The notes: a model not told the origin generated them from the letters alone. A stretch of 41,081 nucleotides of DNA from Pseudomonadota bacterium (GCA_005777235.1 SXND01000230.1:1-41081); one strand, 5' to 3'; shown: positions 9,903-18,519, counted from the first letter of the stretch. Numbers and translations: made by a program.

Positions 9903-11219
9903 CTAGCTCGGATGCTTCCCGAACATAATCCAGCCGCCGCTACTCGGCGTGGTAAAGGCTGCCAGCGCCGTCTCGGCCCGCACCGTCACCTGGCGCGCGC
10001 CCGCGGTCCCTCGCAGCTGCTCGATGCTATCAGTGTACATCGCCGTGCGGGTGCGCCCGTTGCCCAGATTGCCACCGCTGGAGCAGAAGGGATGCGGCCC
10101 TTCAACACGGATATCGCCCGCGTAAAACGCCAAGGCCTCGCCCCGCTTCACGCCGTGCCACTGAAAACCCTCCAGGAAAAACTGGCTCATGGTGGCGTAG
10201 CCGTCGTACGGGTTAAAGATATCCACATCCTTCGGCCCCAGGCCGGCGCCCTCGTACATGCGGCGGGCCGTACGGTCCGTCCAGTCCTCAATCTCTTCCA
10301 AGTCGGGCTGGGTGGTGCGCTGGCGGAAATTGTGCTGCGAATGGTTCAGCACGTAGATCGGCGGTTGGCGCATATCGCGGGCACGCTCGGCGGTGGTGAA
10401 GAGGTAGGCGCCCGAGGCGTTGACCGGCCGGTCGCAGTCCCACAGGCGCAAGGGATTGAGGATATAGCGTGAGGTCACGTAATCTTCCACGGTTAACTGC
10501 GGGATGCCATGGCTGGCGTTGTAGCCCCACGGCGTCAGCAGGCCGTTACGGTGCTGGTTGATGACAAAGGGCGCCAGGTCATCGTGCGTGCCACCGTATT
10601 TAAGGCAATACTGGTTGTGCGGGAAGATGTTAATGAAATCGTTGCCGCCGTGATTGCCCCATGGCACGGTCCACTGGCGGGCGCCGCGCGCATAGTCGTC
10701 GGCGTTCTCGCCACCACGCCGATAGCGCCCTTCCAGGTTACCTGTTGGGTAGATGACCAGACAGGTACTGCACAGACCGTCGCCGACTGCTTGCGAGGCC
10801 ATGCCGACCATTTCGCCGATGGTGGGCACGTTGTTCGGGGCGTACTTGACGTTGCTCAGGTTCATCTGCTTGCTGAGCCATGCGGCGTTGATCAGCGTTA
10901 AACCCCATTCGGAGTCGTAGGGGGGTGCGAAGTAGGGTCGTGGGGCCCATTGCGACGAGGAACCGCCACTCCCACCGGCGATGTGGCTCTGGCAGCAAAT
11001 CACCCCATCAATCTGGTCCGCCGTGACACCGGCGTCGTCCATGGCTTTCTGGCACGCTAGGATGGTGTAGGCCCCGAGGGTCTGATCCATCGACACGCCG
11101 TCCCAGCGCCGATCTACCGGCGAATGCCCATAGCCAGCGACTGCCACCTTGCCCCGGTGCTCCCAAACCCCGAGCCCGTCTTTATCCCGGCGCCACTGAT
11201 ACTGCTCTGGCGTTGGCAT
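9903..11219 (-). CDS. Thiolase-fold (SCP-x/lipid-transfer-type) protein
   Basis: This 438-residue protein has the thiolase layout. The N-terminal half carries KVAVAGYGHSPVDRR and AMDDAGVTADQIDGVICC, and the C-terminal half carries a DVDIFNPYDGYATM segment. This matches nondegradative thiolases (SCP-x/LTP type), which often pair with a DUF35 protein and act on acyl-CoA or steroid-like substrates. Where active thiolases have the nucleophilic Cys, this protein reads APNNVPTIGEM, and the C-terminal GHP.GATG motif is replaced by SSGGNLGNG. Normal thiolysis is therefore doubtful, and it may act as a structural or retro-aldolase-like partner. AAGGAG lies 7 nt before the ATG at 11219. The DUF35 gene sits upstream on the same strand, across a 255-bp gap that holds a hairpin. 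Confidence 0.8.
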   Translation of the reverse strand: MPTPEQYQWRRDKDGLGVWEHRGKVAVAGYGHSPVDRRWDGVSMDQTLGAYTILACQKAMDDAGVTADQIDGVICCQSHIAGGSGGSSSQWAPRPYFAPPYDSEWGLTLINAAWLSKQMNLSNVKYAPNNVPTIGEMVGMASQAVGDGLCSTCLVIYPTGNLEGRYRRGGENADDYARGARQWTVPWGNHGGNDFINIFPHNQYCLKYGGTHDDLAPFVINQHRNGLLTPWGYNASHGIPQLTVEDYVTSRYILNPLRLWDCDRPVNASGAYLFTTAERARDMRQPPIYVLNHSQHNFRQRTTQPDLEEIEDWTDRTARRMYEGAGLGPKDVDIFNPYDGYATMSQFFLEGFQWHGVKRGEALAFYAGDIRVEGPHPFCSSGGNLGNGRTRTAMYTDSIEQLRGTAGARQVTVRAETALAAFTTPSSGGWIMFGKHPS

Positions 11220-11252
11220 GCATTGCTCCTTGTATGGCCTATATATTCGGCC

Positions 11253-11275
11253 CCCTCTCCCTGGCGGAGAGAGGG
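11253..11275. repeat. Hairpin followed by a GAGGGTGAGGG run
   Basis: CCCTCTC (11253-11259) pairs with GAGAGGG (11269-11275) across a 9-nt loop and is followed by repeated GTGAGGG. It lies between the DUF35 and thiolase genes. It has the look of the dispersed CCCTCTCC-type intergenic elements found in many Proteobacteria. It could also act as an attenuating hairpin between the two genes. Confidence 0.4.
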
Positions 11276-11474
11276 TGAGGGTGAGGGTCGTGCTGTCCCG
11301 ACAACAAAGTCAGGCCCCCTCACCTCGATGTCCATTGCATCAATACGCTGCCAGTGCTCCAGGGTGTCCCCTGTGAGCGCCACGCTCTAGCGTGGCTGCC
11401 GGAGCCGGACTGGAGCCCGGCACGCCCAGGGGGGCACTGACGCAAGACTGGGGATAAGCAGAGCTGCTATGGTG

Positions 11475-11885
11475 CTAGGCCACCACCTGCCACTCGTGGA
11501 TCAACTGGCCTGGCGCCACCTCCTCAAAGGTGACTGCAACGGCGGCTCCTACAGGAACTTTGTAGGGCGGCGTCCCCGGCAGATTGGAGTAAAAATTGAC
11601 CCGTGGATCTTCGTCCAGCGTGATCATCGCCAGGTTGTACGGCTGATCGGGCATGCGCCGGTTGAGACGGCCATCCTCAATGACGATAGACGTCGCAATA
11701 TGGCCCCGCCCCTGGGTCTCTTTCCAGGTTAACTGGGCGGCGGAGTTGCACACCTGGCAGGCCGCTTGCGGAGGGTACTGCAGCTTGTTACAAGCGCCGC
11801 AGTGCTGTAGCACGAGCCGCTTCTGGTTCACCGCCTCCCAGAAGGGTTTACTCAACTCATCAGGCACTGGAATTAGCTTTGGCAT
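11475..11885 (-). CDS. DUF35 / OB-fold zinc-ribbon protein (thiolase partner)
   Basis: 136 residues from an ATG at 11885, with GGAG 8 nt upstream. The N-terminal helix (ELSKPFWEAVNQKRLVLQHC) is followed by a rubredoxin-like zinc ribbon with C..C pairs (CGACNKLQYPPQAACQVC, about residues 28-45). An OB-fold comes next, ending PVGAAVAVTFEEV. Family knowledge: DUF35 proteins form complexes with thiolase-fold proteins (ChsH2/Ltp2-like, or acetyl-CoA acetyltransferase/HMG-CoA synthase in archaea) and help bind acyl-CoA. The TPP-enzyme stop at 11890 lies 4 nt before this start, so the two genes are almost certainly co-transcribed. Confidence 0.85.
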   Translation of the reverse strand: MPKLIPVPDELSKPFWEAVNQKRLVLQHCGACNKLQYPPQAACQVCNSAAQLTWKETQGRGHIATSIVIEDGRLNRRMPDQPYNLAMITLDEDPRVNFYSNLPGTPPYKVPVGAAVAVTFEEVAPGQLIHEWQVVA

Positions 11886-11889
11886 TGTG

Positions 11890-13554
11890 TCACTCCATAC
11901 TCCGTCCAACCCACGGCCCGTACACGGGGTACTGGCAGCAGAGGTATTCAATATACGCCGGCTGACCCGACGCATTGGCGGCTAGGGCGCGGCGTAGGGC
12001 GGGCACGACTTCCGCCGGTTCGCTGACGCGCTCGGTATGCAAGCCCATGGCGCCGATGACTTTGGCCATGTCCACCTCGTTCGGCCCCAGCACCGTGTGG
12101 GTAAAGGGATCATGCCCCGGCCCCCAAAAGCCAGGACCGTAGCCGGCAAAACCGCCGTTGCTGATGTGCACCACCGTGACGCCCAGCTTCTCACGCAGCA
12201 ACACTTCCAGGTTGCCCAGCATATAGCCGAGGCCGGCTTCTCCGGTGACGGCGATCGAGTCCCGCGTCGGGAAAGCCTTTTTGGCGGCAATGGCGGCGGC
12301 TAAACTAAAACCCAGCGTCGAGACATTGCCCCAACCGAGAAAACCACGCGGTATGAGCGTGTCATAGACCGTGCTCAGTTGATCGCGTGTGTTGCCGGAT
12401 TCGTGGGTCACGAACGAGTTATGCGGGTCCAGCACCTGCATCATATCGCCGTACACCCGATACGGATTGATCGGTTTTTCGCTGGAGCCCATCACCTCGC
12501 GGTATTTGGCCAGTCCGGCATCGCGGGCGGCTTTCACTTCCGCTGCCACCGTGCCGGCTGGACGCCCGGCACCGTTGGTGCGGTCGGACACTTCTTTGAT
12601 CAGGGCTTGCAGGGTCAACCGCGCATCGCCAATCACCGCGTGCGCGGTAGGGTACATCTTGTTGATGTGTAGCTCATCGATGTTGCAGTGGATGATGGTC
12701 TTTTTGACGGCGTCCGGGATGCCGTGGCTAAAGCGGCCTGGAGACAAACTCGAACCGATGGCCAGGATGACGTCGCTCTGGTTGAGATAATGCCCGACCT
12801 GATCACCGCGCACGCCGACAAACAGCGGATGGTTTTCCGGCAGCGCGCCCTTGGCTTTCAGGGTGGTCACGACAGGAGCATTGAGCAGTTCGGCCAGGGC
12901 TTGTAACTCGGCGGCAGCGCCAGCATAAATGACACCCTCGCCGGCATAGAGGAGCGGGTGTTGGGCCTGCAATAGCGGGGCGACCGCAGCCTGCACATCC
13001 GCCGGGTCGGGTGCCGACTTCCAGCCTTTGACGGGGATGTAGGGATCGGCGGCGTCATCGTAGGTGCCGTTGGCCTGCGGGATGGCCAGGATGACCGGGC
13101 CGGGTCGGCCACTGCGCAGCAGAGTAAAGGCGCGGCGCATGAATTCCGGCAGGCGCTCGGGTTTGTCGAGGTAGCCGAACCATTTGGAGACGGTTTTCAT
13201 GCTGGAGGCGACATCAAACTGGCTATTGCCAGAGCTGCCAATCGGCACGCCATCGGTGATGCACAGGACCGGCGAGCCATCTTCATAGGCTTGCGCCAGC
13301 CCGGCGTAGGCATACTGCATGCCAGCGGCATTGACGCCGCCCTGGAAGGTGCAGACGCCGATGCGCTTGCCGGCAGTGATACGCGAAAACGCGTCGGCCA
13401 CGGCCACCGCATAGCGGTCGTCACGCATCATGAGCATCGGCACGCCTTCCCGGCCCAAGGCGTTGTTCACCCGGCAGACGGGAAATGTCGAGACCCAGTC
13501 CACCCCTTCCTGCTTGAGGATGCGTGCGACGCCAGTCGCCACGTCAATCGTCAT
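11890..13554 (-). CDS. Acetolactate-synthase-like TPP enzyme with altered cofactor motifs
   Basis: 554 residues with the three-domain layout of the AHAS/POX/BFD family: an N-terminal PYR domain (1-165), a central domain (185-330) and a C-terminal PP domain (365-535). The start is ATG 13554, with AGGAGG 10 nt upstream. The family catalytic Glu of the PYR domain appears as Asp (MRDDRYAVAVADAFSR, about residue 50). The PP-domain GDG...N motif reads GEAGLGY...ISNGG, with Glu for Asp. The paralogue at 22087-23733 keeps the standard residues. Both substitutions are conservative, so the enzyme may be active on an unusual 2-oxo acid, but this is inference. The DUF35 and thiolase genes follow on the same strand. 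A decayed copy of the 5' end and promoter region lies at 15170-15321. Confidence 0.85.
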   Translation of the reverse strand: MTIDVATGVARILKQEGVDWVSTFPVCRVNNALGREGVPMLMMRDDRYAVAVADAFSRITAGKRIGVCTFQGGVNAAGMQYAYAGLAQAYEDGSPVLCITDGVPIGSSGNSQFDVASSMKTVSKWFGYLDKPERLPEFMRRAFTLLRSGRPGPVILAIPQANGTYDDAADPYIPVKGWKSAPDPADVQAAVAPLLQAQHPLLYAGEGVIYAGAAAELQALAELLNAPVVTTLKAKGALPENHPLFVGVRGDQVGHYLNQSDVILAIGSSLSPGRFSHGIPDAVKKTIIHCNIDELHINKMYPTAHAVIGDARLTLQALIKEVSDRTNGAGRPAGTVAAEVKAARDAGLAKYREVMGSSEKPINPYRVYGDMMQVLDPHNSFVTHESGNTRDQLSTVYDTLIPRGFLGWGNVSTLGFSLAAAIAAKKAFPTRDSIAVTGEAGLGYMLGNLEVLLREKLGVTVVHISNGGFAGYGPGFWGPGHDPFTHTVLGPNEVDMAKVIGAMGLHTERVSEPAEVVPALRRALAANASGQPAYIEYLCCQYPVYGPWVGRSME

Positions 13555-13647
13555 ATGCAAAATCCTCCTGTGTGCATGGACCACGCGCTGAGTGTAAGGT
13601 ACGGCGGTACTTTACCATGCAATGGCGCTGCGGTCATCAAGCGAAAC
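13521..13647 (-). repeat. Start/upstream region of the TPP gene, copy A
   Basis: This covers the first codons, the ribosome-binding site and about 90 bp upstream of the TPP gene. It aligns with 15194-15321 at about 75% identity with one indel. The upstream block nearest 13600-13647 (TACCATGCAATG...GTCATCAAGCGAAAC) is better conserved than the coding part, as expected for a regulatory element. Confidence 0.7.
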
Positions 13648-13802
13648 AGCAGGGGAGATCGGCGGGTCATGCGCCTGGCCCGGTGGGCGACCGTACCAGG
13701 CGCATGTGGCTCGTACCGCAAGCGCTCTCAGTCCCGTCGTGCCCCTGGAGGCGCCACGCGGGACGAGTGCACTTCCACAGCTCCTCATGTGCCAAGCCTC
13801 TT

Positions 13803-13837
13803 CCTGGGAGCACGGACCTCTGGCCCGTGCTCCCAGG
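13803..13837. repeat. CTGGGAGC hairpin, copy 1
   Basis: A perfect 13-bp stem (CCTGGGAGCACGG, 13803-13815, with its complement at 13825-13837) and a 9-nt loop lie just beyond the flavoenzyme stop at 13867. Related copies lie at 29740-29797 (15-bp stem) and 39702-39726 (one arm only). The 13555-13866 gap otherwise holds the TPP-gene promoter region. Confidence 0.6.
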
Positions 13838-13866
13838 GATTGCCCCAGCACTGCTGTGGAGAGGCC

Positions 13867-15087
13867 CTAGCGCAGACGCGGGCCGGGGTCCATCCCCAGG
13901 TACGCCCGGCCACCGATGGGATACCATTCTGGCGCAATAGTCACCGTCTGGCCCACGACGTGCAGGTCACGCCAGCACTCGGCCAGGCGGCTGGTGCGCT
14001 GGAACGACGTGCTGCCCCCATACCGATACATCAGGTCCATGGCTTCGCGGGCGCTGTCGGCGGCGTAGACCGCGGCCAAGCGGCAGCGGGCTCGTTGTTC
14101 GAGGGTGGTCTCCTGGCCGGCCGCCACCGTGTGCCAGAGTGCGGCGATCATGGCGTTGCGGTAGACGCGTCCGGCGTTGAGAATCGCGTCGGCCCGCCCC
14201 ACGGCGTCCTGGACTTGGGGCGACTCGCACAGCAGCCCGGTGCGACCACGCGGCGTCTTGCCACCGGCGAGCTCGATCAGCGCGTCAATACCGGCCCGCG
14301 CAATGCCAGTGATCACGGCACTGTGGTGCGGCCCAATCCACGCCTGGGCCGGCAAGGCGTAGGTGACCCCTGGCCAGCGCTGCCACTGGTTGTCCAGCGG
14401 GGCGCCAGCGTGCACCATCGTGCGCCGCTCCGGTAAGAAGACATCATCCACCGTCCAGTCAAAGCTGCCGGTGCCGCGCAACCCGGCCACGTCCCAACTC
14501 CCCGCCACGGCCTGCGCTTCGGCACGCGGGAACACCCCACGCCAGAAGAGCGACGTGCCCTCCGGGCTACGGCGTGGCTGGCCGTTGTCGAGAATCTGGA
14601 AGCTCCCCAGCATCCACGAACTCTCCTGACAGCCACTGCCAAAGCGCCAGCGTCCACTCACGCGGTAGCCCCCCGCGACCGGCACCGCCTGCCCGCCGCC
14701 CTGGACGGCGGTGCCGGCGAGCACGGTATTGCTTCCAGGCGCGTAGATTTCGTGGACGCCCTCGTCCGGCAACCCGAGCGTGATGAGTTGGCCGACGCTG
14801 TTATTGGCCAGGTTCCAGCCGACTGAGCCGGCGCCCTCGGCTAAGAGCTCCACGACGCGCAGGTAGGTCAACGGGTCGGCCTGCAGGCCGCCCAGCGCCC
14901 GCGGGATCACCAGGCGATAGAAGCCAGCGGCATGAAACTGCTCGACCAGGGCTTTGGGCATGCGCTGTTCGCGCTCGATTTCTTCCTGATAGCTACGGAT
15001 TACAGGCTGTAGGGCTGCCGCGGCCTGCACCACGGGTTGCGCGTCGATATCAACCGGTAAGCACGTCTCTTCGGCGATCGTTTGCAT
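13867..15087 (-). CDS. Flavin-dependent acyl-CoA dehydrogenase-like monooxygenase (HsaA/DszC type)
   Basis: 406 residues with the acyl-CoA-dehydrogenase fold. The N-terminal helical domain contains FYRLVIPRALGG. The middle beta-domain has YRVSGRWRFGSGCQ, the W-x-F-x-SG signature of group D two-component monooxygenases. The C-terminal domain contains YGGSTSFQRTSRLAECWRDLHVVGQ, with the conserved RD.H of that group, and lacks the catalytic Glu arrangement of true dehydrogenases. Such enzymes use reduced flavin supplied by a reductase to hydroxylate aromatic or sulfur compounds. No flavin reductase is visible in this window. GAGG precedes ATG 15087. The gene sits between an intact TPP gene and a relic copy of that gene's 5' region, which now lies upstream and may serve as its promoter. 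Confidence 0.8.
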   Translation of the reverse strand: MQTIAEETCLPVDIDAQPVVQAAAALQPVIRSYQEEIEREQRMPKALVEQFHAAGFYRLVIPRALGGLQADPLTYLRVVELLAEGAGSVGWNLANNSVGQLITLGLPDEGVHEIYAPGSNTVLAGTAVQGGGQAVPVAGGYRVSGRWRFGSGCQESSWMLGSFQILDNGQPRRSPEGTSLFWRGVFPRAEAQAVAGSWDVAGLRGTGSFDWTVDDVFLPERRTMVHAGAPLDNQWQRWPGVTYALPAQAWIGPHHSAVITGIARAGIDALIELAGGKTPRGRTGLLCESPQVQDAVGRADAILNAGRVYRNAMIAALWHTVAAGQETTLEQRARCRLAAVYAADSAREAMDLMYRYGGSTSFQRTSRLAECWRDLHVVGQTVTIAPEWYPIGGRAYLGMDPGPRLR

Positions 15088-15169
15088 GGGCTACCTCTTC
15101 AATCGCATGTGACTGTCGCAGCGCATCGTGCGCAGTGAGCAGCGTGGTCGCTCCTCCCTGCCGCCGTTT

Positions 15170-15321
15170 GTCGTGTCCATCCAGCCTTGAAGATGCGTGC
15201 GATACCACTCGCTAGGCCAAGCGTCATCTCAAAAAATCCTCCTGTGGGTATAGAGCACGCGTTCATGGCCACAGACGGCGGTACTGTACCATGCAATGAC
15301 GCTGCCGTCATCAAGCGAAAC
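15170..15321 (-). pseudogene. Relic of a TPP gene 5' end plus promoter (copy B)
   Basis: The minus strand reads MTLGLASGIARIFKAGW from an ATG at about 15227, behind an AGGAGGATT. This aligns with MTIDVATGVARILKQEG of the intact TPP gene. The copy then loses similarity. Upstream noncoding sequence is shared with 13555-13647. In the 15088-15416 gap this is the only recognisable content. It lies upstream of the flavoenzyme in the same orientation. Confidence 0.65.
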
Positions 15322-15416
15322 CTCAGGAGGGTGATGGGCAGCCACAGCATTGTGCCGCTGCGCGCCGCACAATCCGTCGGGCCTCGTTGCTCGGAGGCGA
15401 TGCCAGCCGCCAAGCA

Positions 15417-16376
15417 TCACGCCACCTGCGTCTGCACCTGTGTGGCAAAGGCTTCCATGTGCTGCAGCATCTCCTCCAGACTGCGACTGAGGCGCAGAAA
15501 ATCCAACACGAGGTAGCTCATCCCCAGCGCGGCATACTGGCGAATGTCAGCGGCAATTTTGGCGGCGCTACCGCGGAACGGATAGCTGGGCGCTGGGCCA
15601 GAGCCATTGGTGTGCAGCTCATAGGCATGCGTGCGGAAGATGATCTCAATCGAGGCAGGATCGCGTCCCGCCTCCCTGGCCGCCGTGGCCAGCCGTTGCA
15701 GTCCAGCCTGGAACTGGGCCGGTTCGCCCATGGGAAACTGTGGATTGGCGTCAATGGGATACCAGCCGTCGGCCAGTTGGGCGGTGCGGCGGATGGCGCG
15801 GCGGCTCTCCCCGCCGACCCAGATCGGCGGGTGGGGCTTTTGCACCGGCTTGGGCAGGAAGGAGATGTCTGAGAAGCGGCAGTACTTCCCGTCAAAAGTT
15901 GGGTTGTCGCTGGTCCAGAGTTCTTTGAAGGCGCGGATGTATTCGTCTGTCACGGCCCCACGCTCGGCAAAGGGCGGCAGACCGAGGGCTTCAAATTCCT
16001 CACGCATCCAGCCGACGCCAACGCCAACCACGACGCGACCTTTGGAGAGCACATCAAGCGTGGCCAGGGCCTTGGCGGCCACCAGGGGGTTACGGTGTGG
16101 CACAATGATGACGCTGGTCACCAGGCGGATGGTGCGCGTTTGCCCGGCCAGAAAGGCCAGCACGGTCAATTGCTCCATGGCTTCCCCGGTGGACGAGCCA
16201 GGGAAGGCGCCGTCCTCGGTGTAGGGATACGGCGAGGAGATATGGCGCGGCACCACAATGTGGTCGCCGGTGAGCACGGAGTCATAGCCCAGCTCCTCGC
16301 CACGGCGGGCGATCAGGGCCAGGTTGTCCGGAGTGGCCAGGGGACCGCGTCCTGGGAGGGTAAAGCCGTACTTCAT
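15417..16376 (-). CDS. LLM-class (luciferase-like) F420/flavin-dependent oxidoreductase
   Basis: 319 residues with the luciferase-like TIM-barrel pattern. It starts MKYGFTLPGRGPLATPDNL, then GYDSVLTGDHIVVP (about 30-45) and LVTSVIIVPHRNPLVAAKALATLDVLSKGRVVVGVGVGW (about 95-135), and PPIWVGGESRRAIRR near 200. These segments match the F420-dependent LLM subfamily rather than alkanal monooxygenase. The substrate cannot be told. The ATG at 16376 overlaps the E1-beta stop by 4 nt (ATGA), so the two genes are translationally coupled and likely act in the same pathway. Confidence 0.88.
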   Translation of the reverse strand: MKYGFTLPGRGPLATPDNLALIARRGEELGYDSVLTGDHIVVPRHISSPYPYTEDGAFPGSSTGEAMEQLTVLAFLAGQTRTIRLVTSVIIVPHRNPLVAAKALATLDVLSKGRVVVGVGVGWMREEFEALGLPPFAERGAVTDEYIRAFKELWTSDNPTFDGKYCRFSDISFLPKPVQKPHPPIWVGGESRRAIRRTAQLADGWYPIDANPQFPMGEPAQFQAGLQRLATAAREAGRDPASIEIIFRTHAYELHTNGSGPAPSYPFRGSAAKIAADIRQYAALGMSYLVLDFLRLSRSLEEMLQHMEAFATQVQTQVA

Positions 16377-17332
16377 ACCAACACCTCCTTCACACCCGCC
16401 ATTACACGGGTCTTATCGGGTAAACAAAAACGTTCCATGATTGGACTGTAGGGCATGGGCACATCCGGGGCACACACGCGCTTCGGCGGCATTTTCAGCG
16501 CACGGAAGGTGGCGGGATCTTCGGTCAACATGGCGCTGATTTCTGCGGCAGCACTACACGTGACACACGCTTCATCGACGATCACCACACGGCCCGTTTT
16601 GCGTACCGAGACGCGCAGGGTCTCCTTGTCCATGGGCACCAGCGTGCGTGGGTCGATCACCTCGACGTCAATGCCTTCGCCCGCTAACGCCTCGGCGGCG
16701 GCCAGGGCCTCCTCGACCATTTTGGCGATAGCAATCACCGTGACATCGCGGCCTGGCCGTTTCACGTCGGCCACACCCAGGGGGATGGTGTACTCCTCCT
16801 CCGGCACCGGGCCTGTCGTACTCGCCAGCATCTGGTCTTCAAACACCACCACCGGATTGTTGTCGCGGATGGCGCTTTTCATCAGGCCCTTGGCGTCATA
16901 GGGCGTGCTCGGCATCACCAGTTTGAGACCGGCCAGGTTCATGAACATGGGGTGCGGACTCTGGGAGTGCTGCGCCGCCGCAGAACGGCCCCCACCGGTC
17001 GAGGCGCGAAAGACAATCGGGAAGGCCGCCTGGCCCCCAAACATATAGTGGATCTTCGCCATCTGGTTGACGATCTGATCCATGGCGGTAAAAGCAAAGG
17101 TCATCATTCCAGGGCTGACGATGGGGCGCAAGCCACTTCCGGCAGCGCCGATACTGGCGCCGACATAGGCTTCTTCGGAAATCGGGCAGACGCGCACCCG
17201 CTCCGCGCCAAATTCCGGGATCAACCCCGCCAGGGGTCCGAGCCCACCGCACAGGTGAAACACGGTCGGGTCGCGCCGCATCTCCTCGCGGAAGGCTTCG
17301 ACGATGGCTTCGGTATAGGTCAGCTCACGCAT
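16373..17332 (-). CDS. 2-oxoacid dehydrogenase E1 component, beta subunit
   Basis: 319 residues. The protein opens MRELTYTEAIVEAFREEM, and the TPP-pocket segment CPISEEAYVGASIGAAGSGLRP lies near 48-70. GKxG-type contacts and a C-terminal transketolase domain (VIDPRTLVPMDKETL...VIVDEACVT) follow. E1-beta pairs with E1-alpha (18521-19489) to decarboxylate a 2-oxoacid (pyruvate, acetoin or branched chain; not resolvable here). No E2 or E3 gene is in the window. AGGAGG lies 9 nt before the ATG. Just upstream, 17351-17376 holds a relic of the E1-alpha 3' end, showing that E1-alpha once ended 18 nt before this gene, before a Uma2 cassette entered. Confidence 0.9.
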   Translation of the reverse strand: MRELTYTEAIVEAFREEMRRDPTVFHLCGGLGPLAGLIPEFGAERVRVCPISEEAYVGASIGAAGSGLRPIVSPGMMTFAFTAMDQIVNQMAKIHYMFGGQAAFPIVFRASTGGGRSAAAQHSQSPHPMFMNLAGLKLVMPSTPYDAKGLMKSAIRDNNPVVVFEDQMLASTTGPVPEEEYTIPLGVADVKRPGRDVTVIAIAKMVEEALAAAEALAGEGIDVEVIDPRTLVPMDKETLRVSVRKTGRVVIVDEACVTCSAAAEISAMLTEDPATFRALKMPPKRVCAPDVPMPYSPIMERFCLPDKTRVMAGVKEVLV

Positions 17333-17349
17333 GCGATATTCCTCCTGGG

Positions 17350-17376
17350 CTCAGGATGCACCCACGTCGAGTCAGG
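17350..17376 (-). repeat. Relic of the E1-alpha 3' end (left flank of Uma2 cassette)
   Basis: The minus strand reads CTC GAC GTG GGT GCA TCC TGA (LDVGAS-stop). It aligns without gaps to the true E1-alpha end LDVFAS-stop at 18520-18546, 22 of 27 bases identical. It sits immediately before the E1-beta ribosome-binding site, where an E1-alpha stop would be expected in a tight operon. Confidence 0.6.
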
Positions 17377-17389
17377 TGGCGTGATGGGC

Positions 17390-18349
17390 TCATCCTGGCG
17401 TGAGGGCCGTCAGGACTTGGTACCATTCCGCCAGGCTGGCACACGTGGTAACGGCCGTCTGCAAATGGTGTAACTGGGCCTCCTGGCAGCGTGTGAGGCG
17501 CGTCGCCACGTCAGCAGGCAGGCCAGCGCCAAAGCGCATCTGCACGAGCATGGGTAACATCTCACGTAGGGCCTCGGCTCGGCCTTCCGTTCGGCCTTCG
17601 GCTCGGCCTTCGACTCGGCCTTCGGCTCGGCCTTCCGCCAGCCAGGCCTGAGCTACTTCCCCAGCCACGGCCTCGGCCGAGGCCTCGGCGGCGAAAATGT
17701 CCGCCACCTGCCGTTGCCACCCTGGAAGCAGCACACAATCAATCGTGTCTGTGATCGTGTACTGGCGGGGCTTCGCCGGCGTAGTCGCCTGGTAGACCCA
17801 GATGATTTGGCGTACGGGATCCACATCCCACACCAACTCCACGCGATTGGTAAAGTACAACTGTCGCTTGCGCCGTTCCTGGGCCCGACGGTTGGACGGC
17901 GAGCGCACTTCCACCACCAGCTCCGGCCCGCCCCGCAGCAGGAGGCGCTGCCGGGGCCCAGATGGCCCGACGTCGTTCTGCAAGCGCTGCCACGACACCA
18001 GGCTCGCATCGGGTTTGACCACACTGCCGTCACTGAGTAAGCACTCGAGCTGGTCAGACAGCGTTTGCCCAAAGCCGCACTTGCGGGCGGAAAGATCGAG
18101 CATCATTTGTAAGGTCGTCACCAGACGTCGTTCCGGCAGATCAGTCATGTCTTGCCACACCAGCCAGCCATGGTAGAGTTCAACGGCTTCCTCCTCCAGA
18201 AGCGTTTCGGCATTTTCCACGGTGTACGGGCCACGATAGCGGGCATAGGCCTCGAGCAGGTCACGCGGCCAATGCTCGGGACGCTCGTCAACCAGGTCAG
18301 GCTGGGGCTGGCCGACAGATGGGAGTGTCACCGGCGCTGCAGTACGCAT
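17390..18349 (-). CDS. Uma2-family (DUF820) PD-(D/E)xK-like protein
   Basis: 319 residues from ATG 18349, with GAGGAG about 11 nt upstream; an upstream start at 18421 is possible but looks noncoding. Family motifs appear in order: YHGWLVWQDMT near 85, DGSVVKPDASLVS near 130 (the acidic PD residue), and ELVVEVRSPSNRRAQERRKRQLYF near 165-190 (Glu, then the Lys/Arg cluster), then VELVWDVDP. This is the restriction-endonuclease-like fold; the usual biological role of Uma2 proteins is unknown. A charged tail of five (A/V/T)EGR units (about 255-275) precedes a helical end. It lies between the E1-alpha and E1-beta genes and is unrelated to them by function. Direct repeats of the E1-alpha 3' end flank it. 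Confidence 0.85.
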   Translation of the reverse strand: MRTAAPVTLPSVGQPQPDLVDERPEHWPRDLLEAYARYRGPYTVENAETLLEEEAVELYHGWLVWQDMTDLPERRLVTTLQMMLDLSARKCGFGQTLSDQLECLLSDGSVVKPDASLVSWQRLQNDVGPSGPRQRLLLRGGPELVVEVRSPSNRRAQERRKRQLYFTNRVELVWDVDPVRQIIWVYQATTPAKPRQYTITDTIDCVLLPGWQRQVADIFAAEASAEAVAGEVAQAWLAEGRAEGRVEGRAEGRTEGRAEALREMLPMLVQMRFGAGLPADVATRLTRCQEAQLHHLQTAVTTCASLAEWYQVLTALTPG

Positions 18350-18519
18350 GGGGGAGGGACTCCTCACGCCGCTGTCCCACGCGAGGACAGGGCTGTACGA
18401 TAGGTGTAGGTTTGGCGCCATAGGCCACTGCGGGCGGTCAGCAGCACGGTGTCAGGCACGCACGCGCCACCGGTCTGGAGATGCTCCCAGACCCACCGCG
18501 CCTGCGGCAATCCGCCTGA

